Positions 51,615-61,428 are shown, counted from the stretch's first letter. The stretch is 64,000 bases of DNA from a virus (IMGVR_UViG_3300044960_000172:22869-86868); one strand, 5' to 3'. The notes: generated by a model from the sequence alone, not told the origin. A program made the numbers and translations.

Positions 51615-54284
51615 CTACATAGGAGGTTGTACAGAACCGGCAGCTGCTTGAGCCGCTTGTTGCTGTCCCATAATTACTCCTTGGCGGCTATCCGCAGCCC
51701 TCATATCATTCAATTTCTCTTTAACTACCATCCATAGCATTTCATTCTTAACCTTAAGCTGCCTCAACAAGGAATCCTTCTCAGGCTCGGGTCTACCTCT
51801 AATAGACAGAGCTACCTGTGTAGCTAGATTATCTAGCTCCATAGGATTAACATTTTGCATGGGACCTTGTGGTAAGCTAGCCAAGATTTGAGATACAGGA
51901 TCATAAGCCATTGAAGCGCCCTGTTGTGGGGGTGCACCACCTCCTCCACCAGGAGCGCCTCCTACGCCTCCTGGAGGAGCTTGTTGTTGCATTTGCTGCA
52001 TGTAAGCTCCAGAGGCCATGTCTTTACCTAGATTTAGTTTTTCTATTCTTTCTTGAGCTTTATTAGTCTCTTGAGCAGACAGGATCTGCTCTTCTAACTG
52101 TCTCCTGAGATCTTCTTCATAGTTCATACCCATAGAGCTAAACATTTCATCCTTACTTAGCTGACCACTCATAGCAAGTCTAGACTTAAGCATCTGAGTA
52201 TTAATGTCATCAACGTGAGTCGGAGAGGCTAGTCTAACTCTTACAGGTTCCCAATCTAATTCTGAAGAAATTCTATTTGATAACCAAGATAAGAAACCAT
52301 TAAGTGCTCCTACTAAATGATTCCAGTTAGAATTTAATACTCTCATAGCAAAAGGGGCCGAGCTTACTTGAATTGATCCTTTGTAGAATTCAATTGGAAT
52401 GCTCAGACTATTTAATAACTGATCTACTGCAAATTCAAACATTTCTCTTGGAGCAAGATTTCTACCATCTCCACCAATAGATTTATAATCAAGTGGATAT
52501 GGAGAAATATGCCACAAAGTAGGATCCCTTCTACGCATATCTAAAATAGAAGCTAATCTAGCAGAGAAACCGCCGAAGTTGATATCTCTAATAGGATCAC
52601 CACCTTCCATAGAAGATCTAGGCATAGGAGTAATAATTCTTAATGGTAGTACATAGTCTAAAGCAATAGCCTCATTCATTCTATGAAGCACTTGTACGTA
52701 CCATGCTTGTTGGATGCAAGAAAAGATTCTACTTAATCCCCAACCCTTGAGTCTTACTCCACTCAAAGATTCTTCTTTCCCATGATAAATAGTATCTCTG
52801 TTAAATTTTAAATCAGAATTAGTATCAACAGCGTCAAGCACTTCTCTAGGTACTGATCCAATAGTTCTATTAGTAGCTTTATTTCTTATAAATTCTTTAT
52901 ATTCCTGAGGAATTACCCATAGAATGTCGTAATTGCCAGTAAAGTCATCAAATTCAAATAATCTGATATCATAAATTTTCCACCTTTTAAGTATTAATTT
53001 ACTATTCTTATCTTTATATTCCTTGGTTTTAAACTCTACATGTTTTTCACAACTATCACATATTCCTTGGAATTTACCATTAGAATATTTAATTCTGTTA
53101 TTAAATTTACTAATAGATTTAGTGAAACTACATTCGGGACATCGTGCTATTCTATTTATAGATGGTAAAACAGAAACAAAGAAATTACCATAAGTTATGT
53201 AATCAAAAGCACAATATCTTAAGAATTCCTTAATTCTCAGATCATTGACAAGATAATCATAATATTTCTTTCTAAGAGAATTATCTGCGTTCTCTACTTC
53301 TATATCTGTAATGAAGAAACTGATAATTCTATCTATGGCAGAACGTAAAATTCCGCTCTTAATAACAATGTACTCACAATTGGCAACGAGAACGCCGTTA
53401 GCTACATATTTGTGTAAATCTGCAATAGTTAAACTGTATACCGGTCCAGTGTAGTGATAATGTAATACTTGTTTAACCCTTCTAAAGATATAACCGTCTT
53501 TGTAGACAACATCTTTAGAAAATGTAGTCCTAGGTTTAGGTACAAAAGGGTCGTTAAGAATCGGAAATAGGAGATCTCTCTTTATCTTTATTTCAAATAA
53601 TTCATCTACATAAGATACCATTCCAATAGAGTCTAAGAATCTATTTAATGAATAAACTACGGGAAAAGCATCTGATACAGGAATTCCATCTAATTTAAGA
53701 TAGTACCAATTAGAATCTTCTCTAGTTTTGTAGTTATCAACTAAAAAGCGTAGATAGTTATGAATCAAGTCGGTATTATTTATTCTTAACAATTCGTTAT
53801 GAAGAGTAATAGATTCTTTAGATAGCTTTATAAAAGACATTCCTTCTGAAGCATTAACTTCAGCAGAATTACTTTTCCGAGATGGAACTAAAATGTAATG
53901 ATCTGGTGTAACATCTACTGCTGGGATAAGTTGTACATCAGAGAAATTATCAAATATTACATAAACCTTGTGGTCTGCGGTTACATCTAAGTGGAAACCG
54001 CCATGTGGATATATTCTTACCATATCCCCAGAATATTCTCTGGAGATTATATTAGTAACTTCTAAATATTTACCGTTATCTGCAAGTACTTTATCTCCTA
54101 CTGAAAGTTGTGTAATAGGCTTTATATTAGAATCGCATTCTATCCAAGTATTAGGATGATGACACCACCGTAGAGCATTAGTCCAGTTTGACGGTTGGAA
54201 TAGGCTAGAATAATCCAAGAATGGATTTAGATGAGATAGTCTATTGGTTATAGGTTGACTTACATCAAATTCTTGGAATGCCAT
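51615..54284 (-). CDS. Portal protein interrupted by an intein
   Basis: 889 residues as encoded; about 627 after intein removal. The host protein (residues 1-40 and 303-889) looks like a portal: a helical N-terminal domain, a zinc-like pair (CPEC ... CDSC, about 367-400), YGNFFVSVLP, a stem/crown region with RLASPTHVDDINTQMLKSRLAMSG, and a C-terminal Pro/Gly/Gln/Met-rich tail. It forms the head-vertex ring through which DNA is packaged. The intein (41-302) begins Cys41 and ends Asn302, with Cys303 as the +1 residue. The tail resembles that of the 35563-36156 protein. Confidence 0.88.
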   Translation of the reverse strand: MAFQEFDVSQPITNRLSHLNPFLDYSSLFQPSNWTNALRWCHHPNTWIECDSNIKPITQLSVGDKVLADNGKYLEVTNIISREYSGDMVRIYPHGGFHLDVTADHKVYVIFDNFSDVQLIPAVDVTPDHYILVPSRKSNSAEVNASEGMSFIKLSKESITLHNELLRINNTDLIHNYLRFLVDNYKTREDSNWYYLKLDGIPVSDAFPVVYSLNRFLDSIGMVSYVDELFEIKIKRDLLFPILNDPFVPKPRTTFSKDVVYKDGYIFRRVKQVLHYHYTGPVYSLTIADLHKYVANGVLVANCEYIVIKSGILRSAIDRIISFFITDIEVENADNSLRKKYYDYLVNDLRIKEFLRYCAFDYITYGNFFVSVLPSINRIARCPECSFTKSISKFNNRIKYSNGKFQGICDSCEKHVEFKTKEYKDKNSKLILKRWKIYDIRLFEFDDFTGNYDILWVIPQEYKEFIRNKATNRTIGSVPREVLDAVDTNSDLKFNRDTIYHGKEESLSGVRLKGWGLSRIFSCIQQAWYVQVLHRMNEAIALDYVLPLRIITPMPRSSMEGGDPIRDINFGGFSARLASILDMRRRDPTLWHISPYPLDYKSIGGDGRNLAPREMFEFAVDQLLNSLSIPIEFYKGSIQVSSAPFAMRVLNSNWNHLVGALNGFLSWLSNRISSELDWEPVRVRLASPTHVDDINTQMLKSRLAMSGQLSKDEMFSSMGMNYEEDLRRQLEEQILSAQETNKAQERIEKLNLGKDMASGAYMQQMQQQAPPGGVGGAPGGGGGAPPQQGASMAYDPVSQILASLPQGPMQNVNPMELDNLATQVALSIRGRPEPEKDSLLRQLKVKNEMLWMVVKEKLNDMRAADSRQGVIMGQQQAAQAAAGSVQPPM
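53379..54164 (-). other. Intein (262 residues) inside the portal gene
   Basis: Residues 41-302 of the portal ORF. Block A: CHHPNTWIECDS...LSVGDKV with Cys1. Block B: LDVTADHKVYV with the TxxH motif. C-terminal blocks: VYSLTIADLHKYVANGVLVAN followed by Cys+1. The penultimate residue is Ala (A301) instead of the usual His, with terminal Asn302. The middle (about 141-270) has no LAGLIDADG or HNH motif that I can see, so a homing endonuclease is absent or decayed. Splicing would restore W40-C303. Confidence 0.88.
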
Positions 54285-54287
54285 ATA

Positions 54288-55637
54288 TTACCTGCTCTTG
54301 TGATAAGGAAACACAATAATTTTGTTAGGATCTCTAGCAAACCTAGCTCTTTCTTCTGCTGAGGAAATAGACAACCAACTAGCCTGCTTAAGTACTATAG
54401 GTACACTTACAGTGCCCATTCTAAAAGAAGTAAAAGTAATAGTCAATTGCATATGGATAGGAATACGTAGCATCGGGGCATACGTATAATCAAGTTCTAC
54501 TGGATTTTCAGTAGGTACATAAATGATATTATAAAAATCTATTGTAGGATAGAAATCGAGTAATACATCAGCAGAAATATTTACTTCATGTGTATAGTTA
54601 GTAGGAACGAGAATGAATGGTAAAGATCCTGTTACAAAATTGTAGAATTCAGTATCAGGACTGTGTTGTATATCAGTAGTGACCTCAACATTAAGAGAAG
54701 CGTCAGCAGCAAACCATTGATCAAGATAAGCAATAGTTGAACTTTCAATATTACTATCTATGTATGCATCAAATTTAATTTGGTTTCGTAAAAAGTGATC
54801 AGGTGATACTGTAAGTTCATTAGCAGCAAAAGATAAGAATAGTAAATTAGTACCTTCAGCCTGATTAAATAACTTATGATTCTCTGGTTGAATAATAGAT
54901 ATCAAATTTGATGTTTCGACATAAGAAAGATCTTTGTTTAGTAAGAAAACAGGTCCAAGTAAAGTAGAATCATATGGTTCTACTGGTGGATCATCGTTTG
55001 GAGCAGAATTTCTCTCATATTTTATTTCTATCGTAATAGGACCTTCGTACTCAACTGCATCAAAATCAATAGTTGTACTTTGTGTAATAGAAGGAGGTTT
55101 TACTGTAAGTGGAAATGTATGTAACCTTCTAGTCTTTCTAACAGAAGAAAGAGCTACCCAATTCCAATTATTCTTAGATAAAAAACCAGTTAAATAAAAT
55201 GTATGTATCTGATTAGTAGCAGTAATTTTGTTTGGTATTTCATTATCTACAGTTACAGAGAAGTCTAATTCTGGGATAGATAAAGTAAATTTAGGTACTT
55301 TAGTTACACTTGGATTAAAATTATCTATAATTACAGGCCTAATAGCAAAAAGAAGCGTAAATTCATTTGTTAATGGAATTTCAGATTCAAATTTTAGTGT
55401 CGAAGTTGGAGGCAGCTTAGGAAAAGCAGGTATACCGCGATGGGCATCTAAAGTAGAAGTAGCAAATTTGAAATCATTAAATGAAGCGTCACTAAAGTCT
55501 AAAGAATAAGTTACAGGGTTATAGCCTATAGAAGAGAAGAATCTTTCAGATGGAATTATCCCCATCAATAAATGTGTAGAATATCCGTGTAAACTTCTTA
55601 TTGGACTCCAATTTAACCCTATATGAGGAACCAACAT
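54288..55637 (-). CDS. Beta-rich structural protein next to the portal
   Basis: 449 residues, largely short strands with many Pro, Thr and Asn, no membrane segment. A weak RBS; the frame starts ATG at 55637 and has another Met at codon 26. It ends 3 bases before the portal gene. Size and composition suggest a virion fibre or decoration protein; no family identified. Confidence 0.6.
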   Translation of the reverse strand: MLVPHIGLNWSPIRSLHGYSTHLLMGIIPSERFFSSIGYNPVTYSLDFSDASFNDFKFATSTLDAHRGIPAFPKLPPTSTLKFESEIPLTNEFTLLFAIRPVIIDNFNPSVTKVPKFTLSIPELDFSVTVDNEIPNKITATNQIHTFYLTGFLSKNNWNWVALSSVRKTRRLHTFPLTVKPPSITQSTTIDFDAVEYEGPITIEIKYERNSAPNDDPPVEPYDSTLLGPVFLLNKDLSYVETSNLISIIQPENHKLFNQAEGTNLLFLSFAANELTVSPDHFLRNQIKFDAYIDSNIESSTIAYLDQWFAADASLNVEVTTDIQHSPDTEFYNFVTGSLPFILVPTNYTHEVNISADVLLDFYPTIDFYNIIYVPTENPVELDYTYAPMLRIPIHMQLTITFTSFRMGTVSVPIVLKQASWLSISSAEERARFARDPNKIIVFPYHKSR

Positions 55638-55655
55638 TACTCATTCTAGTATAGA

Positions 55656-56075
55656 TTACACTAACTTAAACTCCATATGTCTAGTATATAGTTCTGCACT
55701 TACTATGCACTCCTGATTAGATATATTTAACACAACTAATTTAAATGGATAAGGCAAGATAAAAATATTCTTTACTAGTTTGATTGCAATGTTATCTCTA
55801 ATTGGTACAACATCTATAACAGGCGATACTTCGTAGCTATCGTAGCTTACGCCACCATCTAAAGAATAAATTAAGTATAAATTTAAAAAAGGAGACAATG
55901 TTGGTGCACCAGAAGTAGGAACATATGTTATTTTAAAATCTGCATACATAAACTTATTCAGATCTGAAGAATTATCAAATGGAGTAGAGTATAAAGCTGT
56001 ACTAGGTGTTGCAGTTGCATTAACTATTATATGACCTTTATTTTCTGCAGAAGTATGTGTATAGATGCTACCCAT
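55656..56075 (-). CDS. Small beta-rich structural protein
   Basis: 139 residues, beta-rich, with one Cys near residue 128. Opens MGSIYTHTSAENKGHIIVNA. Lies within a cluster of three beta-rich genes upstream of the portal, likely surface or fibre components. Not recognised. Confidence 0.6.
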   Translation of the reverse strand: MGSIYTHTSAENKGHIIVNATATPSTALYSTPFDNSSDLNKFMYADFKITYVPTSGAPTLSPFLNLYLIYSLDGGVSYDSYEVSPVIDVVPIRDNIAIKLVKNIFILPYPFKLVVLNISNQECIVSAELYTRHMEFKLV

Positions 56076-56084
56076 ATCTTATTA

Positions 56085-56687
56085 TCACCTTATCGTTATT
56101 CTCAAAACAGGTAATCTAACTATCTGATCTTCTGCGATAAGAACATTATCTAAGCCAGCTTCACCAGTATGAATGTGAGTCCATGTACCAGTATATGTAC
56201 TAATATTCTCCCCTATAAAAATAGTAGTTTCATCTAAAGTAGAATTGTAAGAGGATCCAGGCGCTCCTAGCAAAGTATATACATTCAATGTAGTATTTGT
56301 ACTATTATGTAATGTAACATTAATTTTATCTGTAAAGATTGCAGTCTTATTTCCCTTTACTTTAACGGTACCTGCTGATTTATTTACATCTATTAATTTA
56401 TATCTTTGACCTACATTTCCACTGATTATGAGAGTACCATTACCCTCTTTAAGCATCCATGCAACAGCAGTACCTCCAAATGTTGCTGGAGTATCGGCGA
56501 TGGTTGTTGAATTAGCTACACCACCACTAGCAGGAAACATTTTTACATTTTGAAACGTAACAAGAGGAACATACATATTGTCTAATATCTCCAAAGTACC
56601 AGCTTGATTACCACCGGTAGTACGGATAGGAAAAGTCAACCCATCTACGGCCCGATTTCTAGCTTCTGTAGTTAAAAAAAGCGGCAT
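56085..56687 (-). CDS. Beta-rich structural protein, possible fibre
   Basis: 200 residues with regular short strands and Gly/Asn/Thr turns, a composition typical of phage fibre or decoration proteins. N-terminal TEARNRAVDGLTFPI resembles capsid- or tail-attachment segments. No membrane segment. It is the first of three beta-rich genes leading to the portal. Confidence 0.6.
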   Translation of the reverse strand: MPLFLTTEARNRAVDGLTFPIRTTGGNQAGTLEILDNMYVPLVTFQNVKMFPASGGVANSTTIADTPATFGGTAVAWMLKEGNGTLIISGNVGQRYKLIDVNKSAGTVKVKGNKTAIFTDKINVTLHNSTNTTLNVYTLLGAPGSSYNSTLDETTIFIGENISTYTGTWTHIHTGEAGLDNVLIAEDQIVRLPVLRITIR

Positions 56688-56713
56688 TGTTATTACCTAC
56701 AAGTATTATTCAC

Positions 56714-57271
56714 TTAATCTTGGTTAATTGTAGTCAGTACTAAGAAAAACTTGTTACTAGATTCAAAAGATGCTTTAAACAGGAAGATCTGTTCTTTACC
56801 ATCAAAAATATCATGCTTAAATTTAACCAACACAAAGTCTGGTAATTTAATTTTAATATCTTTCATAAAAGAGAGTACTATACAATCCTCATCTTCAGTA
56901 ATATCTAAATATGGAACAGTAATATCTACTAAATTAACTATATTCTTACCATTTTCAGAATCTAAGGCAACACAAAAACTAAGCCTAATAGATTTATTAT
57001 TTGACAAAATTGGATTACTTTCTTGAGTAAAAGGAGTAGAAGGGCTTGAGTCAGATCTAGGAACTAGGGTAGCTTGTGCTTGAACTTGAATTCCATGTTT
57101 TATTATTGATAATGCTTCTTCGTAAGCCAATTTAACTCTATTGAGTCTATCATCATCTATTTCTGCTAATTTATATTTATTAATTAGATATTCTCTAGTT
57201 TGCTTATCTAGCTTATTCCAAGCAGAATGTTCTTCTTGTGAAATAGCAATCCCATATGCGTTTTTTTCCAT
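56714..57271 (-). CDS. Hypothetical protein
   Basis: 185 residues from the ATG at 57271. The frame is open to a TTG at 57319, which would add a hydrophobic 16-residue leader resembling a signal peptide, but TTG with no ribosome site makes that less likely. Starts MEKNAYGIAISQEEHSAW. The body is mixed alpha/beta. Not recognised. Confidence 0.6.
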   Translation of the reverse strand: MEKNAYGIAISQEEHSAWNKLDKQTREYLINKYKLAEIDDDRLNRVKLAYEEALSIIKHGIQVQAQATLVPRSDSSPSTPFTQESNPILSNNKSIRLSFCVALDSENGKNIVNLVDITVPYLDITEDEDCIVLSFMKDIKIKLPDFVLVKFKHDIFDGKEQIFLFKASFESSNKFFLVLTTINQD

Positions 57272-57343
57272 ACCAACACCAATGAATAGAAAAAAAATAG
57301 AGAGAGGCAACTCAATCAAACTTAATAATATTAATATACTACT

Positions 57344-57823
57344 TTATCCTGAAAACCAATTAAATCCATTTCTAACATAAGGCATTAACCCAGATACTAG
57401 TCTATCATAATAATTATTATGCGGACCCAAGTAAGGATCTTGTTGACGAAGGCTGCGCAACTGTATGAGTAAAAGAAGTAAAGGAGTCACAGTACTAAGC
57501 ACTTTTGCCCAACTGTCTGCCTCGATTTTTTTAGATTCTAATTGGGTAGACGTTTCATCACGCTTAATTCTGGCGTCAACAAGTTTGTCCCAAAGCGGAC
57601 CCCATTTCTCAAGCACCCTCTCGCGAAAAGCGGCGTCAGCTCGTTGTTGCTCTATACCGAAGTTCATATACCGATTTAGTGGGTCGTCAGTTGGCAGAGT
57701 ATTAGGTCCAGTGCTGTTCCCGCCGGGAGGATCATCTGCCCTCTTTAAAAGTGGGAGATTAGGTTCTAAATTAGATTTAATTAAATGATTAACTATATCT
57801 ACCAAAGAATACTCGTTGCTCAT
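57344..57823 (-). CDS. Protein with one membrane helix and K-x-A N-terminus
   Basis: 159 residues. LLKRA (about 22-26) precedes a Pro/Gly-rich stretch; then a charged coiled-coil segment and a single hydrophobic helix (VLSTVTPLLLLLIQL, about 108-123); then an Arg/Asn-rich tail. It ends KNGFNWFSG-like. It may be anchored in the host membrane or be a virion protein. Not recognised. Confidence 0.6.
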   Translation of the reverse strand: MSNEYSLVDIVNHLIKSNLEPNLPLLKRADDPPGGNSTGPNTLPTDDPLNRYMNFGIEQQRADAAFRERVLEKWGPLWDKLVDARIKRDETSTQLESKKIEADSWAKVLSTVTPLLLLLIQLRSLRQQDPYLGPHNNYYDRLVSGLMPYVRNGFNWFSG

Positions 57824-57844
57824 GATTATTATAAACCTCGCTAA

Positions 57845-60082
57845 TTATTTACCGATACCAGTAGTTGACGATGAAGGAACTTTGCCTTTATTAAAATACA
57901 GTTTGCCAGTATTAGGATCAACTATAATTTTACCAGGCGAAGCAAATTCAGCCAAGACGGCATTTTTTAAATTTGGACCACCAGGAAAGGATGGATGATC
58001 AAATGCAAATTGAATAAAATTTTCCATATCTTTATAAGTGGAAATTTCATTCTTATAATCCTTTAGTATGTTAGAAATATACTGGTCAACAAGGTATTCA
58101 TGATACAAGCCACGTTCCCTTAACTGCTTTTGAACTACAGATGACAAATGATTTATTATAGTAGATGTATTAGCATCTACTAACGTGTTTGCTAGCTTAT
58201 CTTGGAACTCATTTAGTCTCTTAACACTCGACTCTGAAATCGGAATTTCTTGTCTCTGGACAACTATTCCTTTCTCAGTTGGTACAGGTACAAGGCTAAG
58301 AGCATAGAGCTTGGGCAGTTTACGCCCGTCTTTTGTTTCAGTAGTTAAAGGTTGTAGGCTAGGTGGTCCTGTACTTACCTTTTCTTCACCAAAGCCAGCA
58401 GTAGGTTCAGTATATTGAACTTTCATGTAAAGTGGATTATTTGGCTTTCCACCGATAGGTACGGCATAAAATTTATTTTTCTCTAATAAGCCAGCTCTTG
58501 CTAGTAGGGATAATTGAGCTAAGCTAGATGTAGTAGGGCTACTTAACGAATCATGTATTATATCTCTAGATTTATTGCGCACTAAAGTTCTAGCCCGTTG
58601 CTGACTTCCCGTATCTTGTTCTGTAAAAAGTGGCAGTTCCCTATAAGCTTGAGGTCTAATGTAAATTTCAGTAGGAGCCTTGTTCTCATCTTCAGACGTA
58701 GAAATTCTAATAGGCGAAAAAGCAGGTAATCCAACGGGATTATATGAATCTACTTTTACAACTTCTTCTCCTTTAGGTGCAGAGTGGGATATGGCCCAGG
58801 GTCTAAGCCACGATGGATAGTTATACGAAATATCATTTGTAGAGGGTATCGCGGGGAAATCTCTAAGTTCATATTCTGGGTCAATTGGTTGATTCTTTGA
58901 CTTCAACGTGAAAGCGTCGAAAAATTTATTCGATTCCTGAAAAAGTCTTAAGGCATTTTCAAATTCCTCCTTGTTACCATTTTTTGGAAGAGGTATCTCC
59001 GGAAAATCATATCCAAGCACATCTCGTGCAAATACATTACTATGTAATAGAGCATTAATCTTAGTAGCGTAATCATGTGGATAAATAGGACTTCCTGCTA
59101 AAAGATGGCTATTGCGTAAATTAATCAAATCTTTATAGAAGTCTGCCATCTTCTCGGCTAAAATGTATCTAACTTCGGGCGATTGTTGCAATAAATTACG
59201 GGCGTTGGAAGCTGCTGGATGATTATCTAGGCGTAAGTCTGACTCAGAAAATATACGAAGAGGATTACCTTCAACATCATCTTCCCGAATATAGTTATGC
59301 CCAAAAGGCCTATTTAGTAAACTATGATAACTATGTAATAAATGCCCGTAATAGTTCTCCGCTTTATCAAATGCCGCTCTTGCTTTTGTTATATCTTCAC
59401 TAGTTGCATTTGATTCAAGAGCCTTAATATAATTATCTTTTGCGCTTTTGTAATCTGCTTCCGCCTGACTCAATGAATTAATAAATGCGTCTTTACTACT
59501 AAGACCGTATACAGGATTAATGGCGGGTGTATGTCCTAGGTTATTTATTTGATAACGAGTATATCTATCAGAGAAAGAGTGAGATAAAGGCTTTTTTGCA
59601 TCTTCGATGATAGATCTACCAGCGGTATTTATAGGTGCTAGAGAGTTAGCTACTACATAGTCATGATATGGAGGTAACCAGGTATTGTAATGAGAAAGCA
59701 GTTGTCTTATAGTAACTGGCCTTTTAAAAGCTTCATTTGGATTTGAGGGGATTTTATCCTCTGCTAATTGATCATCAATAGGCTTATTAGGGTCATAACC
59801 TAAATAATTATGTCTTAATTTAGGCCATTCTTCATATGAAAAAGAAGCGAGTGGCTCACTAGTAGTAGGAGTAGTAGTTTTTTGTTGTTCGTTCGATTCT
59901 CCTGAGGATGCTAATTTTACTACAGGTGAGGTACCAAAGTTTCTAGCATTACCTACATTATCTAGAGACTGGGCCTGTTTCAATAAAAAAGGAGCAGTAG
60001 CCTGGAAAGGAGGTGTAATATTGACTTTTACAGTATCGTTTATGATTTTATTAATTTGTTTAAATAAATTCGAGACATACAT
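57845..60082 (-). CDS. Large internal-type protein
   Basis: 745 residues, helical, Pro/Ser/Asn-rich. N-terminal K-x-A motifs LLKQA (about 33-37) and VVKLA (about 54-58) precede a low-complexity linker. The middle has long Leu/Ala-rich helices (SLSQAEADYKSAKDNYIKAL). No enzyme motif. Length and helical composition suit an internal or ejection protein; not recognised. Confidence 0.65.
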   Translation of the reverse strand: MYVSNLFKQINKIINDTVKVNITPPFQATAPFLLKQAQSLDNVGNARNFGTSPVVKLASSGESNEQQKTTTPTTSEPLASFSYEEWPKLRHNYLGYDPNKPIDDQLAEDKIPSNPNEAFKRPVTIRQLLSHYNTWLPPYHDYVVANSLAPINTAGRSIIEDAKKPLSHSFSDRYTRYQINNLGHTPAINPVYGLSSKDAFINSLSQAEADYKSAKDNYIKALESNATSEDITKARAAFDKAENYYGHLLHSYHSLLNRPFGHNYIREDDVEGNPLRIFSESDLRLDNHPAASNARNLLQQSPEVRYILAEKMADFYKDLINLRNSHLLAGSPIYPHDYATKINALLHSNVFARDVLGYDFPEIPLPKNGNKEEFENALRLFQESNKFFDAFTLKSKNQPIDPEYELRDFPAIPSTNDISYNYPSWLRPWAISHSAPKGEEVVKVDSYNPVGLPAFSPIRISTSEDENKAPTEIYIRPQAYRELPLFTEQDTGSQQRARTLVRNKSRDIIHDSLSSPTTSSLAQLSLLARAGLLEKNKFYAVPIGGKPNNPLYMKVQYTEPTAGFGEEKVSTGPPSLQPLTTETKDGRKLPKLYALSLVPVPTEKGIVVQRQEIPISESSVKRLNEFQDKLANTLVDANTSTIINHLSSVVQKQLRERGLYHEYLVDQYISNILKDYKNEISTYKDMENFIQFAFDHPSFPGGPNLKNAVLAEFASPGKIIVDPNTGKLYFNKGKVPSSSTTGIGK

Positions 60083-60102
60083 GCTAATTCAATCCATTAA
60101 TA

Positions 60103-61098
60103 TTATGAGACCCTTCTCAAGCTTGGTTCTATTTTAGGAACATGTTGAATGTTACCTAAAATTGATTTTGCCAGTTGATTAGCTTCTGAATTATTACTTC
60201 TATTACCATCATTCCTACTTTCCCTAAGCAATTCTATAAGTAGACGTAGTAGTAGCATAGTAGGATCATATGATCTTGATTGATCTCCTTGTAATTGTAC
60301 TAAAACATTAGTACTGCCATTAGTACCATTAGAAGGTTTGCTGGTCATTATATTATATAAATAAGGATGAATGAGTTCAAGATTGCCGTCTGGTATCTTA
60401 GCCCCTAGCAAATTAGGAGATCCAATTACGACATTCTCACTACCATCAGGACCCTTAAATACAAGGGCCCTAGACCCGTTCTTGAGATTTAGTAATACAG
60501 GATGTTCATCAACAGCTAATTTATGATCACCAAGATTTACGCCTAATTCTTTTAACAATTGTTCGGCATCATGTGTAGTAAGTACAGCGAATGTTTCTTG
60601 TCCAGGACCAGTATAAAATCTAGCCCCTTCCCATAGGGAAGCCCTTCTTGCTTCAGCCACATCTTCAGCAGGCTCAGGAGCAGGAGCTGGAGCTGCTGGT
60701 GCTGCCGCCACTGCAGGCGTTGCTGGTGCTGCTGGTGCTGCTCCTCCAGCTGCTGGAGTTGACCCTATGGGCCCAGCTGGTGATCCTACTACTGCTGGAG
60801 ATGCTCCTTCTGCTATTGTTGGGGTTGAGCTTCTTTCTCTAGAAGGGGTCTCTGGTAACTCTGATACTAGTTTTTCTGTTGCACTAGATCTCGGTTCGCT
60901 GTATCTAGATTTTGAACTCGATGCAGCAGGAGTCTCTAAACTCTTGTCATATAAAGTCCCCATGCTAGTTAAGAATTGACTAGATGTAGGAGGAGAAGTT
61001 TTATATTCCAGAAAATCTGCTTGTTTAGTATAAACAGACTTGTACAATTTTTTATTTATAATAGCATCTAAAATATCCATTGGACGTTCATTATTCAT
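60103..61098 (-). CDS. Ala/Pro-rich linker protein with globular C-terminus
   Basis: 331 residues. YTKQA (about 22-26) is followed by a Ser/Pro/Glu-rich region and a long Ala/Pro tract (about 100-145) that is surely disordered. A globular beta-rich domain (about 155-240) and a Leu-rich helical tail with a basic C-terminus follow. Resembles multi-part virion proteins with flexible arms. Not recognised. Confidence 0.6.
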   Translation of the reverse strand: MNNERPMDILDAIINKKLYKSVYTKQADFLEYKTSPPTSSQFLTSMGTLYDKSLETPAASSSKSRYSEPRSSATEKLVSELPETPSRERSSTPTIAEGASPAVVGSPAGPIGSTPAAGGAAPAAPATPAVAAAPAAPAPAPEPAEDVAEARRASLWEGARFYTGPGQETFAVLTTHDAEQLLKELGVNLGDHKLAVDEHPVLLNLKNGSRALVFKGPDGSENVVIGSPNLLGAKIPDGNLELIHPYLYNIMTSKPSNGTNGSTNVLVQLQGDQSRSYDPTMLLLRLLIELLRESRNDGNRSNNSEANQLAKSILGNIQHVPKIEPSLRRVS

Positions 61099-61117
61099 AC
61101 AAATACCCAGTTATTTA

Positions 61118-61390
61118 TCACTTATTGCCAGTAGAACCCGAATCCCCGATTCTTAATTTACCCTCTATATATTTAACTCTGTCTTTAAGGGCTCTAGTAT
61201 CCCAATCTAACTTATCAAGTCTATCCTCTACATCCCTTCTCCAAGGTAAAAGGGTACCATTGAAAATAGGACTGCGAGAATCGCAATTCTCACAGTGTTT
61301 TGCATGTTGATAAACTAAATAAGAAAGTAACCCAACAGTCACTAAACCAAGAACTAGCAAGACTTTACCTAAAGAACCTTCGATCTGCAT
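61118..61390 (-). CDS. Small N-terminally anchored membrane protein with coiled coil
   Basis: 90 residues from Met at 61390, chosen because AGGAG lies 7 bases upstream; an upstream ATG at 61414 lacks a ribosome site. A membrane helix at about 7-25 (KVLLVLGLVTVGLLSYLVY) is followed by CENC and a coiled-coil-like stretch (DRLDKLDWDTRALKDRVKYIE). Size and topology recall small phage membrane proteins such as spanin- or holin-associated ones, but no lysis gene is nearby. Confidence 0.65.
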   Translation of the reverse strand: MQIEGSLGKVLLVLGLVTVGLLSYLVYQHAKHCENCDSRSPIFNGTLLPWRRDVEDRLDKLDWDTRALKDRVKYIEGKLRIGDSGSTGNK

Positions 61391-61422
61391 TTTACTGCTC
61401 CTGTAGCCAAACAATCTATTGA

Positions 61423-61428
61423 ATTATA
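61423..61428 (-). promoter_or_regulatory. Possible -10 box TATAAT before the virion-gene array
   Basis: Between the strong terminator at 61480-61510 and the 61118-61390 gene, the minus strand carries a consensus TATAAT. No good TTGACA-like -35 stands 17 bases upstream; TTTATT is the nearest. A promoter is expected here because the upstream transcript ends. Low confidence. Confidence 0.3.

Noticed and set aside
53500-53900. Homing endonuclease inside the portal intein
   Set aside because: No LAGLIDADG, HNH or GIY-YIG signature could be found in the middle region; it may be a decayed remnant, so no call was made.
61118-61414. Longer N-terminus of the small membrane protein (start at 61414)
   Set aside because: The internal ATG at 61390 has AGGAG at ideal spacing, while the upstream ATG has none.
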